From: Acidimicrobiales bacterium
GTDB lineage: Bacteria; Actinomycetota; Acidimicrobiia; Acidimicrobiales; Aldehydirespiratoraceae
Assembly (NCBI GenBank): GCA_033344915.1
Contig: JAWPML010000001.1
Location: 720,369-784,368 of the forward strand
DNA length: 64,000 nucleotides
Direction of reading: 5' to 3'
The position numbers were made by a program, and so were the translations under genes. The notes below the pieces were generated by a model, which saw only the letters and a list, made by a program, of their open reading frames with translations, had not been told where the DNA came from and ran no database searches. Each line of letters opens with the position of its first letter. Positions within the stretch are counted from its first letter, which is position 1. This document shows, piece by piece, positions 27,029-35,636 of the stretch.

Positions 27029-27877
27029 ATGGGATACACCTGTTTCGAGATCGAGGAGAGCGACGGCGTCGCCCACGTACGCCTGTCGCGCCCCGACGCC
27101 TACAACACCATGATTCCGGCCTTCTGGTCGGAGCTGCCCGAGATCGTGGACGAGCTGTCCGATTCCGGTCGGGTCCGCGCCGTCGTCCTGTCGTCAACCG
27201 GCAAGCACTTCTGTGCCGGCATGGATCTCTCGGTCTTCGCCGGTGGTTCGGACGCCGTCGGCGGGGGCTCCGAACGCCGTGAGCTCGGACGGGAGCGGGC
27301 GGCGCTGCGGCTCAACGTGTTGCACCTCCAGCGGGCGTTCACCTCGTTCGAGGAGGCGCGCATGCCGGTGCTCGCCGCGATCCAGGGCGGATGCATCGGC
27401 GGTGGCGTCGACATGGTCACCGCGGCCGACTGCCGGTACGCGACCGAGGACGCCTTCTTCTGCATCCAGGAGATCAACATCGGCATGACCGCCGATGTCG
27501 GCACGCTCCAGCGGCTGCCCAAGCTCATCCCGGACGGGGTCGTCCGCGAACTCGCCTACACCGGCCGGCGCATGCCCGCGGCCGAAGCGCTGCAGCACGG
27601 CCTGGTCAACCAGGTGTTCGCCGACCAGGACGCGATGCTGTCCGGCGTGCACGAGATCGCCGCGGAGATCGCGTCGAAGTCGCCGTTGGCCATCCACGGC
27701 ACGAAGGAGACGATCCTCTACACCCGCGACCACACGGTCGAGGACTCGCTGAAGTACATCGCCGCGTGGCAGACGGGGATGTTCCAGCCCACCGACATGG
27801 CCGAGTCGTTCACGGCGAAGGCCGAGGGACGTGACACCGACTTCGAGGACCTCGGCGCCATCCGGCGAGGTCTCTGA
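27029..27877 (+). CDS. Enoyl-CoA hydratase/isomerase family protein
   Basis: Crotonase-fold enzyme, 282 residues. The oxyanion-hole segments are SSTGKHFCAGMDLSVF and IQGGCIGGGVDMVTAADCRYA. An acidic residue occurs in the TADVGTLQRLPKLIP region where dienoyl-CoA isomerases (ECH1 type) carry catalytic Asp/Glu, so isomerase activity is as likely as hydration. It probably processes unsaturated acyl-CoAs, in an operon with tetR and the diiron protein. Convergent with the next gene, 5 nt between stops. Confidence 0.88.
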   Translation: MGYTCFEIEESDGVAHVRLSRPDAYNTMIPAFWSELPEIVDELSDSGRVRAVVLSSTGKHFCAGMDLSVFAGGSDAVGGGSERRELGRERAALRLNVLHLQRAFTSFEEARMPVLAAIQGGCIGGGVDMVTAADCRYATEDAFFCIQEINIGMTADVGTLQRLPKLIPDGVVRELAYTGRRMPAAEALQHGLVNQVFADQDAMLSGVHEIAAEIASKSPLAIHGTKETILYTRDHTVEDSLKYIAAWQTGMFQPTDMAESFTAKAEGRDTDFEDLGAIRRGL

Positions 27878-27882
27878 TCGCC

Positions 27883-28479
27883 TCAGTCCTGGAGGGGCGG
27901 TCCGAACGTCAGGTCGAGATCGCCCAGCCTGACCAGCGTCGACGCGATCCATCCGCCGAGGGCGTTGAAGTCCTCGTCGAGCGCGGACCCGTCGACGAGG
28001 GCGCTCTCGTCGAGCTCGTAGACCCCCTCGTACGAGACCTCGATCGCGTACTCCGCTTCGTCGGGATCGCCGCCGTAGATCGACTCGACCGTCGGCCCGC
28101 TCCGGGTGAGTCGCTCGCCCCCCACATCGGGGCTCGTGACCGGTAGCACGGCGAGGACCGCCCGCGGTTCGGGTGACTCGAGGAGTCGTTGGACCCGGTA
28201 GGTGATCTCGACGTCGATGCGGGGTGGCTCCGTCAGCTCCTCGTCGACGTACCAGCTGCGGTACGCCGTCTGGGACCAGGTCGGCCAGCTACAGCCGACG
28301 TCGGCCTGGACGCGGGGTGGCAGCCCTTCGCCCGGCAGCCCGTAGCTCGTCGCCCAGGAGACATCGCCGAGCAGCACGTCGACCTGGAAGCGTTCCTCGA
28401 AGGCCTGCCGCTCGAGGCGGGAGAACTCGAACGCGTCTCGCAACGCCCCGATGGCGTCGGTGAAGACGTGGTCGAGCAT
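27883..28479 (-). CDS. Hypothetical protein, 198 residues
   Basis: I do not recognise this protein. It begins MLDHVFTDAIGALRDAFEFSR and is acidic throughout, with no signal peptide, membrane segment or cysteine pair. Predicted beta strands dominate the middle (RIDVEITYRVQRLLES, YAIEVSYEGVYELD). A TANNNT -10 lies just before its ATG and the frame is open with normal third-position GC, which supports a real gene. It follows the dehydrogenase gene by 9 nt on the same strand. Confidence 0.65.
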   Translation of the reverse strand: MLDHVFTDAIGALRDAFEFSRLERQAFEERFQVDVLLGDVSWATSYGLPGEGLPPRVQADVGCSWPTWSQTAYRSWYVDEELTEPPRIDVEITYRVQRLLESPEPRAVLAVLPVTSPDVGGERLTRSGPTVESIYGGDPDEAEYAIEVSYEGVYELDESALVDGSALDEDFNALGGWIASTLVRLGDLDLTFGPPLQD

Positions 28480-28485
28480 GGGCGC

Positions 28486-28491
28486 ACACTA
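28486..28491 (-). promoter_or_regulatory. -10 element (TAGTGT) of the 198-aa gene, leaderless type
   Basis: On the minus strand TAGTGT ends 6 nt before the ATG at 28479 and overlaps the stop of the upstream dehydrogenase gene. Confidence 0.45.
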
Positions 28492-29412
28492 GTAGCCGGC
28501 GTCGACGTCAACGGGCCCGAGCAGGTCGTCGCCCGCGATCCACCGCCGCACGTTCGCCTCGACCCGCGTCGCGAGCAGCGGCAGGCCCATCTCGGGCGTG
28601 TTGCCCACGTGCGGCGTGATCACGACATTGTCGTAGCCCCACAACGGATGCCCATCGGGCAACGGCTCGGGGTCGGTCACGTCGAGGACGGCGCCGCCGA
28701 TCGTGCCCGCGTCCAGCGCGGCGAGCAGGTCGTCGTTGACCACGTGGGGACCGCGGCCGACGTTCAGCAGCCAGGCGTCGTCGGGCATGGCGGCGAGCAG
28801 TTCGGCGTCGACGATCCCGGTCGTCTCCGGGGTGAGCGCGAGGCACACGATCACGGCGTCCGCGTCCGCCACCGCATCGAACCGGTCGGCGGTGCGCACC
28901 GTGCGGGCCGCGCCGGGCACGGGATCGCCGGAGCGGCGTACGACCGTGGTCGTGCAGCCCCAGGGCTCGACCAGGCGCAGGAAGGCTTCCGCGAGGCCCC
29001 CGCCGCCGAGCAGGGTGATCCGGGCACCGAGGAGGTTCCGGCCCTTCTGCTCCGGCCAGCGCTCGGCCCGCACGTAGTCCGGGACGTTGCGGAAGGCCGT
29101 GAGGAGCGCCGCGAACATCCACTCCGCGCAGGCGTCGGCGTAGACGCCCTTGCCGCACGTCCACAGATGGTCGTGGTCGAGCTGGTCGACCATCGTCTCG
29201 ATCCCGGCGTAGGGGAGCTGGATCCACCGGGCGTGGGGCGCCCGGTCGACATGGTCACGCAGCTCGGCACCGGCGGCCGGGTCCGCCCAGATGATCGCCT
29301 CCGCCTCCTCCGGGTCGACGACGGTGCCGCCACCGGATTCGACCGCGGCGACGAGGACGGCGTGCATTTCCGGCCGCGACGCCGGCACGACCGCGATGTG
29401 CTCGCGGGCCAT
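28489..29412 (-). CDS. D-2-hydroxyacid dehydrogenase (NAD-binding)
   Basis: A 307-residue member of the D-isomer 2-hydroxyacid dehydrogenase family. The Rossmann motif is variant (ITLLGGGGLAEAFLRL). LLNVGRGPHVVNDDLLAAL carries the substrate Arg, DVTDPEPLPDGHPLW the Glu, and TPHVGNTPEM the catalytic His. The substrate is unknown. ATG 29412 overlaps the upp stop codon (ATGA), so it is coupled to uracil phosphoribosyltransferase. A longer upstream in-frame extension would lie inside upp and is rejected. Confidence 0.88.
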   Translation of the reverse strand: MAREHIAVVPASRPEMHAVLVAAVESGGGTVVDPEEAEAIIWADPAAGAELRDHVDRAPHARWIQLPYAGIETMVDQLDHDHLWTCGKGVYADACAEWMFAALLTAFRNVPDYVRAERWPEQKGRNLLGARITLLGGGGLAEAFLRLVEPWGCTTTVVRRSGDPVPGAARTVRTADRFDAVADADAVIVCLALTPETTGIVDAELLAAMPDDAWLLNVGRGPHVVNDDLLAALDAGTIGGAVLDVTDPEPLPDGHPLWGYDNVVITPHVGNTPEMGLPLLATRVEANVRRWIAGDDLLGPVDVDAGY

Positions 29413-30044
29413 CAGTCCACGCCGAATTGGCGGTCGCCCGCATCCCCGAGGCCGGGCACGATGAAGCCGACCTCGTTCAGGTGGCTGTCGATCGAGGCGG
29501 TCACATGGGCGTCGGCCGTTCCGGACTCGCGAAGCGCCTCGATCCCTTCCGGCGCGGAGAGCACGCACACCACCGTGATCCGGCCCGCGTTGGCGGCTCG
29601 GAGCGATGAACAGGCATGGATCGCCGATCCCGCGGTGGCGAGCATCGGGTCGAGGACCATGACCGGCTGACCCTGGAGATCCTCCGGAACGGTGTCGAGA
29701 TAGACGTCCGGGAGCAGGGTCTCCTCGTTGCGCTTCAGGCCGATGAAGCCGGTCTGGGCCTCGGGGAGGACCTCCAGGGCCGCATCGAGCATGCCGAGCC
29801 CGGCCCGCAGCACGGGCACGAGGCGGGGCAGCGAGGTCTCGCTCTCGAGCTCGGTGCCGGTGGCCGGTCCCATCGGGGTGGTGATGTCCACCGATCGAAC
29901 CGGGAGATCACGCGTTGCCTCGTAGGTGAGGTGGCGGCTGAGTTCGCGCAGCGCGGCCCGGAAGGCGGGCCGGTCCGTGCGCTCGTCGCGGAGGCGAGTG
30001 AGCGCCACGGCGGCGAGCGGATGGTCGACGACATGGACGTGCAC
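29412..30044 (-). CDS. upp: Uracil phosphoribosyltransferase
   Basis: Salvages uracil to UMP with PRPP. The 210-residue protein has the type I PRTase signature VMVLDPMLATAGSA at the PRPP site, PVLRAGLGMLDAALEVLP, and the uracil-binding C-terminus FIVPGLGDAGDRQFG. The GTG start at 30044 reads VHVHVVDHPLAA, as in homologues. It lies downstream of the M16 peptidase and adenosine deaminase genes and of the nucleoside transporter, all leftward. Confidence 0.96.
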   Translation of the reverse strand: MHVHVVDHPLAAVALTRLRDERTDRPAFRAALRELSRHLTYEATRDLPVRSVDITTPMGPATGTELESETSLPRLVPVLRAGLGMLDAALEVLPEAQTGFIGLKRNEETLLPDVYLDTVPEDLQGQPVMVLDPMLATAGSAIHACSSLRAANAGRITVVCVLSAPEGIEALRESGTADAHVTASIDSHLNEVGFIVPGLGDAGDRQFGVD

Positions 30045-30081
30045 GGCGTCGACTATGCCACGTCCTCGCCGCAGCGACGAT

Positions 30082-33039
30082 CTAGGCGAGCACCCTGCGG
30101 ACCTCGACCGAGGCCGCGTCCGCGTAGAGCGACTCGGCCAGGAGACGCACGTCGGTCGGGGTGGTCGAGAACAGGATGTCGAACTGGTCGTCCGGCAGCA
30201 GGATGTCGGCGTCCGGGAAGCGCACGCGGTTGAGGTTGACGTCGAGGAACAGACCGTTGTTCACGAAGCTGTACTCGTTCTCCAACACGGTGAACGCCCG
30301 TTCGAACTCGTCGGTCGTCGGGCCCGTCGTGGCGAGCTCCAGCAGCATCGCGTCCAGCGCGGCGTCGATCTCCTCGAGCCGCGCGGGGTCGCCGTCGACC
30401 TGGATGAAGGAGCCGACGCCACCCGGCCCGCCGTGCTCGACGAACAGTGACGCGTTGCCGCCATAGCTCGCCCCGAGTTCCTCCCGGATCACGTCGGTGA
30501 TCCGGTTGGTGATGATGGTGGACAGCAGGGTGGCGGCCACCTGCGTCTCGGCGTCGAAGCGTCCCTCGACGAAGTCGAACCGGGTGATGCCGCCGTTGGC
30601 GGTGCCGTCGTTCAGCTCGATCTCGTCGTAGGCCGCCCCGGTGGGTGCCTCGATGCCGAGGTCGACCCACTGGTCCGCCGCGCCGGCGGGCAGGGTGCCG
30701 ACATAGCGGGTGGCCAGGTCACGCGCCGCGGCCGCGTCGATGTCGCCGACGATGGAGACGCCGAGGTCGTCGACGGTGCCGAAGCGTGCCATGAAGACGT
30801 CCAGCAGTTGGTCGGCATCGAGCGCGTCGATCTCGCTCTGGGTGAGGAACGTGCTGACCCGGGGATCCTCGTCGCTGGCGAGGGCGATGAGGCGTTCGTT
30901 GGCCTGCACGTCGGGATTCGTGGCGAGGAACTCCAGCGCGGTCTCGCCCTGACGGCCGACCGAGCGGAGGGCGACGTCGTCGATGCGCGGCTCGGTCATC
31001 GTCAGGTGGATGAGGGCGAACAATTCCTCCGCGTCGCTCGTGGCCGCCGACCCGTAGGCGCCCTCGTAGATGTCCTCGATGGCGAAGCTGACCCCCAGGT
31101 CCAGGGGTTCGAGATAGCGGGCGAGCGTGGACGGATCGTGGGGCCCGACGCCGCTCTGGGCGATCGCGTTCACGGCGGCGGCGGCAATCGACGCGTCGGG
31201 ATCGTCCAACGTGCTCCACCCACCGTCCGACTCCATCCAGACACTGAACTGGCCGGCCGAGATCTGGGTCTCCTGATGGGCGACCTGGGCACCGTTGGCG
31301 AACGTCCAGACGGTCACATCGCCGTTGAGCGTGCGGATGACGTCCTCGTCGACGATCTCGGCCGGGTCGGGTCGGTCCATCAGCTCGTCGATCGATTCGG
31401 TTTCCCCGGCCGCGGCGGCGGGTTGGGCATCCTCGAGAATCGTCCGCAGCTCGTCGGCGGTCGGGACCGATGCCTCGTCCGCCGCAACGGCGATCACGAT
31501 CGGGCCGGATGCGCCGAGGATCCAGCGCCAGAAGTCCGTCAGTTCCTCGGCGGTCAGGGACTCGACCACGTCGCGCTGGCGCCGGATCCGGTTGTCGGCG
31601 TCGTCGAGGCTGCCGCCCTCCAGGAAGGCCACCATGAGCTCGGTCGCGAACTGGGCGTCCTGGGTCGACTCGAGGGTCGCGAGCTCGTCGTCGAGCCCGG
31701 CGACGAGCTGGGCCCGGGCCCGCGCGACATCGTCCTCGCTGAAGCCGGTGAGCGCGGCGGTCAGCAGCTGCGACTGGAACTGGTCGAGCAGAACGGCGAG
31801 GTCCGGGCCCTGCAGGTTCGTGCCGTAGTAGCGCAGGCCGCGGTTGATGGCGAAGGTGTCGAGGAAGGGCTCGAAGTCGGCGTCGATCTCGCCCCGCTGG
31901 AACGCCTCCTCGAGCCGGGTGCCGAGCATGAGCGCCACCGCCCGTTCGATCAAGGCCATGCGCTCGCCGCCGACCGTGTCGAGATCCCAGACGGGGAGCG
32001 GGATGTCGTAGGACAGATTGTCGTTGGCGTTGTCCGGGTGGGTGATGACATCGGTGACCGGCTCGGGGGAGAGCGCGACCTCGACATCGGCTCGCGTCGG
32101 GGAGTTGCCGCGGGCGGTGAGGCCCTCGAAACGCTCACGGACCTCCTCCTCGAGTCGGTCGAGCGACAGATCGCCGACGACGATGACCGCCATGTTGTCC
32201 GGCCGGTACCAGGCGTCGTAGAAGGCGCGCAGCGTGTCGGCCGTGGTTGCCTCCACCAGCGTGGGATCGCCCACCACGATGTGGCCTTCGTAGTCCGTGC
32301 CGGCGGTGTAGATCTCCTCGAAGCGGGTGAAGACGATGCCGTCGACGGACTCGCGGCCCTGACGCAGCTCGTCGCGGACGACACCGATCTCGGAGTCCAC
32401 CTGCGACGGATCGATCGTCGCCTTGTCCGCCCACTCGGCCAGCACGTCGAGCGCGATCTCGGGCGCCTGAGGATCGAACAGGCTCGCGCCGAGGAAGTAC
32501 ACCGTCTCGTCGTAGCTCGTGTAGGCGTTGACATCCGCGCCGAAGCTGATGCCGAGGCGCTGGAGTTGTGCGGTCAACTCGTTGGCGGGGAACTGTTCGG
32601 TGCCGTTGAACAGCATGTGTTCGAGGAAGTGGGCGCTGCCGTCGTTGCCTACCGGCTGCTGCACCGAGCCGGCGTTGACCACGAGGCGCAGGTGCAGCGA
32701 TCCGCCCGGGCTGTCGTTGCTGCGCAGCATCACCGTGAGCCCGTTGTCGAGCGTGATGATGCGATAGTCGCGGTCGACCGGCAGCGGGGTGTCGTCGGGA
32801 TCCGGCGCGTCGGCCTCGGGAATGGTGACCGGGCCCGGCGGGACGTCCACCGGTTCGTCGGGTGGGTCGTCGGTGCCGGTCGGGTCCGGATCGCCGTCGT
32901 CGCCACCGTCGTCGCTCAGGAGGTCGTCGACGAGCTCCTCCGCCGCCGGATCGTCGGAGCACGCCGCCGCCACGAGGGCGAGGGCGAGGAGAACGGCAAG
33001 GGTGCGAGCAAAGGTGTGAGCAAGGAGAGGGATCCGCAT
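30082..33039 (-). CDS. M16 family zinc peptidase, lipoprotein
   Basis: A 985-residue M16 (pitrilysin/insulinase) protein made of two tandem M16 halves in one chain. The inverted zinc motif HFLEH is at residues 137-141, with a downstream acidic ligand region (EIGVVRDELRQG). The second half (after ~residue 490) lacks HxxEH and is the usual inactive half. The N-terminus is a lipoprotein signal peptide ending in the lipobox VAAAC, then an Asp/Pro-rich linker, so the enzyme should be anchored outside the membrane. Most M16 lipoproteins are known from Gram-negative bacteria. ATG 33039 has a -10 hexamer 7 nt upstream. Confidence 0.9.
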   Translation of the reverse strand: MRIPLLAHTFARTLAVLLALALVAAACSDDPAAEELVDDLLSDDGGDDGDPDPTGTDDPPDEPVDVPPGPVTIPEADAPDPDDTPLPVDRDYRIITLDNGLTVMLRSNDSPGGSLHLRLVVNAGSVQQPVGNDGSAHFLEHMLFNGTEQFPANELTAQLQRLGISFGADVNAYTSYDETVYFLGASLFDPQAPEIALDVLAEWADKATIDPSQVDSEIGVVRDELRQGRESVDGIVFTRFEEIYTAGTDYEGHIVVGDPTLVEATTADTLRAFYDAWYRPDNMAVIVVGDLSLDRLEEEVRERFEGLTARGNSPTRADVEVALSPEPVTDVITHPDNANDNLSYDIPLPVWDLDTVGGERMALIERAVALMLGTRLEEAFQRGEIDADFEPFLDTFAINRGLRYYGTNLQGPDLAVLLDQFQSQLLTAALTGFSEDDVARARAQLVAGLDDELATLESTQDAQFATELMVAFLEGGSLDDADNRIRRQRDVVESLTAEELTDFWRWILGASGPIVIAVAADEASVPTADELRTILEDAQPAAAAGETESIDELMDRPDPAEIVDEDVIRTLNGDVTVWTFANGAQVAHQETQISAGQFSVWMESDGGWSTLDDPDASIAAAAVNAIAQSGVGPHDPSTLARYLEPLDLGVSFAIEDIYEGAYGSAATSDAEELFALIHLTMTEPRIDDVALRSVGRQGETALEFLATNPDVQANERLIALASDEDPRVSTFLTQSEIDALDADQLLDVFMARFGTVDDLGVSIVGDIDAAAARDLATRYVGTLPAGAADQWVDLGIEAPTGAAYDEIELNDGTANGGITRFDFVEGRFDAETQVAATLLSTIITNRITDVIREELGASYGGNASLFVEHGGPGGVGSFIQVDGDPARLEEIDAALDAMLLELATTGPTTDEFERAFTVLENEYSFVNNGLFLDVNLNRVRFPDADILLPDDQFDILFSTTPTDVRLLAESLYADAASVEVRRVLA

Positions 33040-33046
33040 TCGAGCG

Positions 33047-33052
33047 ACCCTA
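33047..33052 (-). promoter_or_regulatory. -10 element (TAGGGT) of the M16 gene, leaderless type
   Basis: On the minus strand TAGGGT ends 7 nt before the ATG at 33039; no Shine-Dalgarno is present. Confidence 0.5.
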
Positions 33053-33071
33053 GTGCGCGGCCCCGGGATGC

Positions 33072-34193
33072 TCAGACCCGCGGCTCGAGGGCCCAGGCCT
33101 CCAACGGCGCATAGCGGGGCTTGATGACCTGCTCGATGATCTGGAGACGCTCGCGGAACGGCAGGAAGCTGGATTTCATGCCGTTGACGGTCAGCCAGCG
33201 GAGCCGGTCCCAGCCGTAGCCGAACGCGCCGACGAGCGCGTCCATCTCGGAGGACATCGAGACGCCGGACATCAGCCGGTTGTCGGTGTTGAGCGTGACG
33301 CGAAAGCGCAGGTCGATGAGTTCGGCGATCGGGTGATCGGCGATTTCGTCCACGACGCCGGTGTTGACGTTCGAGGTGGGGCACACCTCCAACGGGATCC
33401 GCCGGTCGCGGATGTAGTGGGCGAGCCGCCCGAGCTCACGATCGCCGTCGGCGCCGCGGGTCATGTCCTCCATGATGCGGATGCCGTGCCCCAGGCGTTC
33501 GGCTCCGCACCATTGGAGGGCCTTCCAGATCGACGCGGGGCCGTAGGCCTCGCCGGCGTGGATGGTGATGTGGAAGTTCTCCCGCTGACAGAACTGGAAG
33601 GCGAGGAGGTGGTCGTCCGGCGGGAAGCCGTCCTCGGGCCCGGCGATGTCGAACGCGGCCACGCCGTGGTCACGATGGCGGATCGCGGCCTGGGCGACCT
33701 CGAGGGAGTTCTGCTGGTGGCGCATGGCCGAACAGATCGCCCGGATGGTGAGTTCGGTGCCCGCCGCGCCGGCGGCGAACCCGGTGAGGACCGCCTCGAT
33801 GGCGTCGTCGAGGGTCAGGCCCTGCTCGGTGTGGAGCTCCGGCGCGAAACGCACCTCGGCGTAGACGACACCGTCGGCGGCGAGATCCTCTGCGCATTCC
33901 CGGGCGACGCGCTCGATCCCCTCGCGGGTCTGCATGACGGCGACGGTGTGGGCGAACGTCTCGAGATAGAGGGTGAGGTCCTTGCGGTTCGCGCCGCGGA
34001 GCATCCAGGTGGTGAGCTCGTCGGCATCCGTCGTCGGGAGGTCCGTGTAGCCGACCTGATCGGCGATCTCGATGATCGTCTCGGGGCGCAGTCCGCCGTC
34101 GAGATGGTCGTGCAGCACGACCTTCGGCGCCTGGCGAATCCGGTCGAGCGTCGGGGGGCCGACGTCGAGAATGGGGCTGACTTGCGTGGCCAT
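33072..34193 (-). CDS. add: Adenosine deaminase
   Basis: Deaminates adenosine and deoxyadenosine to inosine forms. The 373-residue TIM-barrel enzyme has the zinc motif KVVLHDHLDGGLRP (His28, His30), ITIHAGEAYG with the catalytic Glu, the conserved LGHGIR, LEVCPTSNVNTG, and VTLNTDNRLMSG with the zinc-binding Asp. No signal peptide. It probably works on nucleosides imported by the BMP/ABC system encoded upstream on the same strand. In Streptomyces add is also near this transporter. Confidence 0.95.
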   Translation of the reverse strand: MATQVSPILDVGPPTLDRIRQAPKVVLHDHLDGGLRPETIIEIADQVGYTDLPTTDADELTTWMLRGANRKDLTLYLETFAHTVAVMQTREGIERVARECAEDLAADGVVYAEVRFAPELHTEQGLTLDDAIEAVLTGFAAGAAGTELTIRAICSAMRHQQNSLEVAQAAIRHRDHGVAAFDIAGPEDGFPPDDHLLAFQFCQRENFHITIHAGEAYGPASIWKALQWCGAERLGHGIRIMEDMTRGADGDRELGRLAHYIRDRRIPLEVCPTSNVNTGVVDEIADHPIAELIDLRFRVTLNTDNRLMSGVSMSSEMDALVGAFGYGWDRLRWLTVNGMKSSFLPFRERLQIIEQVIKPRYAPLEAWALEPRV

Positions 34194-34198
34194 ACCCC

Positions 34199-34204
34199 AG
34201 GCTA
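34199..34204 (-). promoter_or_regulatory. -10 element (TAGCCT) of add, leaderless type
   Basis: On the minus strand TAGCCT ends 5 nt before the add ATG at 34193. Confidence 0.5.
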
Positions 34205-34211
34205 GGCCGGG

Positions 34212-34799
34212 TCAGCGGGGAGACCGCAGCATCGGCCGCAGGGCGACGCCCGGCGCGAAGTCGACCGTGGCGAGGCGCTCGTAGCCGTGGCGCTCGTAGA
34301 GCACGGCGCTGCGCTCGCTGGACGCCTCGAGGTAGGCGGGGAGCCCCTCGGCGTCGCAGACGGCGTGGATGCGGTCGAGGAGCAGCGAGCCGAGCCCCTG
34401 GCCGCGGGCGCTGTCCCGGGCGCCGATGAGGTGCAGGTAGAAGTGGGGCTCGTCCGGCTCGTATTCGGCCATGAGCATGAACTGCTCGGCGGCCGTGGCC
34501 GCCCGGTCGGGGTCGGCGAGAGACGAGAACACCTCGATGAACTCGGTGAGGTCGGGTCGGTGGCCGGGCGGCGCCCAGAGGGCGGCGGCCTTGCCGGGAA
34601 TCGTGTAGCTGTGACCGCACGGCTGGTAGGTGCGCCGTTCGACGTCCATGATCCGGGCGAGGTCGTCCGGACGGCAGTGCCCCTCACGGTCCGGATCCTC
34701 GATCATGAACGCCATCATCGGGTCGGCCAGGAACGCTTCGCGCAGCGTCGTCTCGAGATCCTCGGCATCGGCGGGAAGGGCGTGGCGGACCTCGTTCAT
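34212..34799 (-). CDS. GNAT family N-acetyltransferase
   Basis: A 195-residue acetyltransferase. The acetyl-CoA motif A is HLIGARDSARGQGLGSLLL, with the R/Q-x-x-G-x-G/A loop as RGQGLG, followed by the motif B region YLEASSERSAVLYERHGYE. The substrate is unknown. The ATG at 34799 overlaps the stop of the PhyH gene, so the two are coupled. The frame stays open upstream, inside the PhyH gene, but MNEVRHALPADAEDLE is the usual GNAT beginning. Confidence 0.88.
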   Translation of the reverse strand: MNEVRHALPADAEDLETTLREAFLADPMMAFMIEDPDREGHCRPDDLARIMDVERRTYQPCGHSYTIPGKAAALWAPPGHRPDLTEFIEVFSSLADPDRAATAAEQFMLMAEYEPDEPHFYLHLIGARDSARGQGLGSLLLDRIHAVCDAEGLPAYLEASSERSAVLYERHGYERLATVDFAPGVALRPMLRSPR

Positions 34800-35635
34800 G
34801 TGAATCCTCGCAGGGGCATGTCGGGGGCGCGGCGCAGCCAGTTGTCGTCGGGATAGTCGGCCGTGCCGTCGATCACGTGCAGCGTGTAGGCATGGCGGCT
34901 CGTGGCGGACGTGTTGGGGGCGCTCCAGTGGGGGAGCGAGCCGTGCAGCACGAGCATCGTCCCCTTGGTGGCTTCGATCGGGACGAGCTCGTCGGTGGGC
35001 CAGGGTGTGGTGTCGAGGACGTCCATCGTGGTGCCGTCGCCCTCGCGCCGGAGCCGGGTGCGTACCGGATCGCGGTGCCGCCCCGGGGCGACGTAGAGGC
35101 ACCCGTTCTCGACGGTCGCGTCCTCGATGGCGAACCAGTAGCCGATCACGGACTGGGGCTCGGTCCACAGGAACGTGTGGTCGCAATGACAGCTCACCTC
35201 CCCGCCGATCGAGGGCTGCTTGAAGATGTACATCGACTGGAGCAGCTTCGGATCGACGACGCCCAGATCCGCGGCGATCTCCGCCATCAGCGGCGTGCGG
35301 CTGAACCGGTCGAACACGGGATCCAGATCGTGCATGGCGTGGGCCAGCTTGTTCACCGCGAGGGGGAGCGGGCGGGTCAACTGCCCGTCGGACACCGCGC
35401 CGTCCTCCAGGAACCAGCGCACCTTGTCGCCGGACGTGAGGAAGTACTCCTGCTGGGCGTGGCCCTGCTCGGTCGTGTCGAACACCGTGAGTCCGCCGTC
35501 GACGGTGGGGTCGGCCGCGGCCAGCTGGGCGATGACGTGCTCTCGGAGTTCGTCGCAGGTCGCCGAATCGACGGCGTCCTCGAAGACGAGGTACCCGTCG
35601 CGGTCCCAGGCGGCGAGTTGATCCGCCGTGAGCAC
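34796..35635 (-). CDS. Phytanoyl-CoA dioxygenase (PhyH) family protein
   Basis: Fe(II)/2-oxoglutarate oxygenase of the PhyH family, 279 residues. The iron ligands are the HxD of CHCDHTFLW and the distal His in LHGSLPHWSAPN. The Arg that binds 2-oxoglutarate is probably in SATSRHAYTLH. The N-terminus WDRDGYLVFEDAV is a family hallmark. PhyH proteins hydroxylate fatty acyl-CoA, ectoine or small metabolites, and no specific substrate can be named. It begins at GTG 35635, 1 nt after the permease stop, so it is probably part of the transporter transcript. Confidence 0.87.
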   Translation of the reverse strand: MLTADQLAAWDRDGYLVFEDAVDSATCDELREHVIAQLAAADPTVDGGLTVFDTTEQGHAQQEYFLTSGDKVRWFLEDGAVSDGQLTRPLPLAVNKLAHAMHDLDPVFDRFSRTPLMAEIAADLGVVDPKLLQSMYIFKQPSIGGEVSCHCDHTFLWTEPQSVIGYWFAIEDATVENGCLYVAPGRHRDPVRTRLRREGDGTTMDVLDTTPWPTDELVPIEATKGTMLVLHGSLPHWSAPNTSATSRHAYTLHVIDGTADYPDDNWLRRAPDMPLRGFT

Positions 35636-35636
35636 G

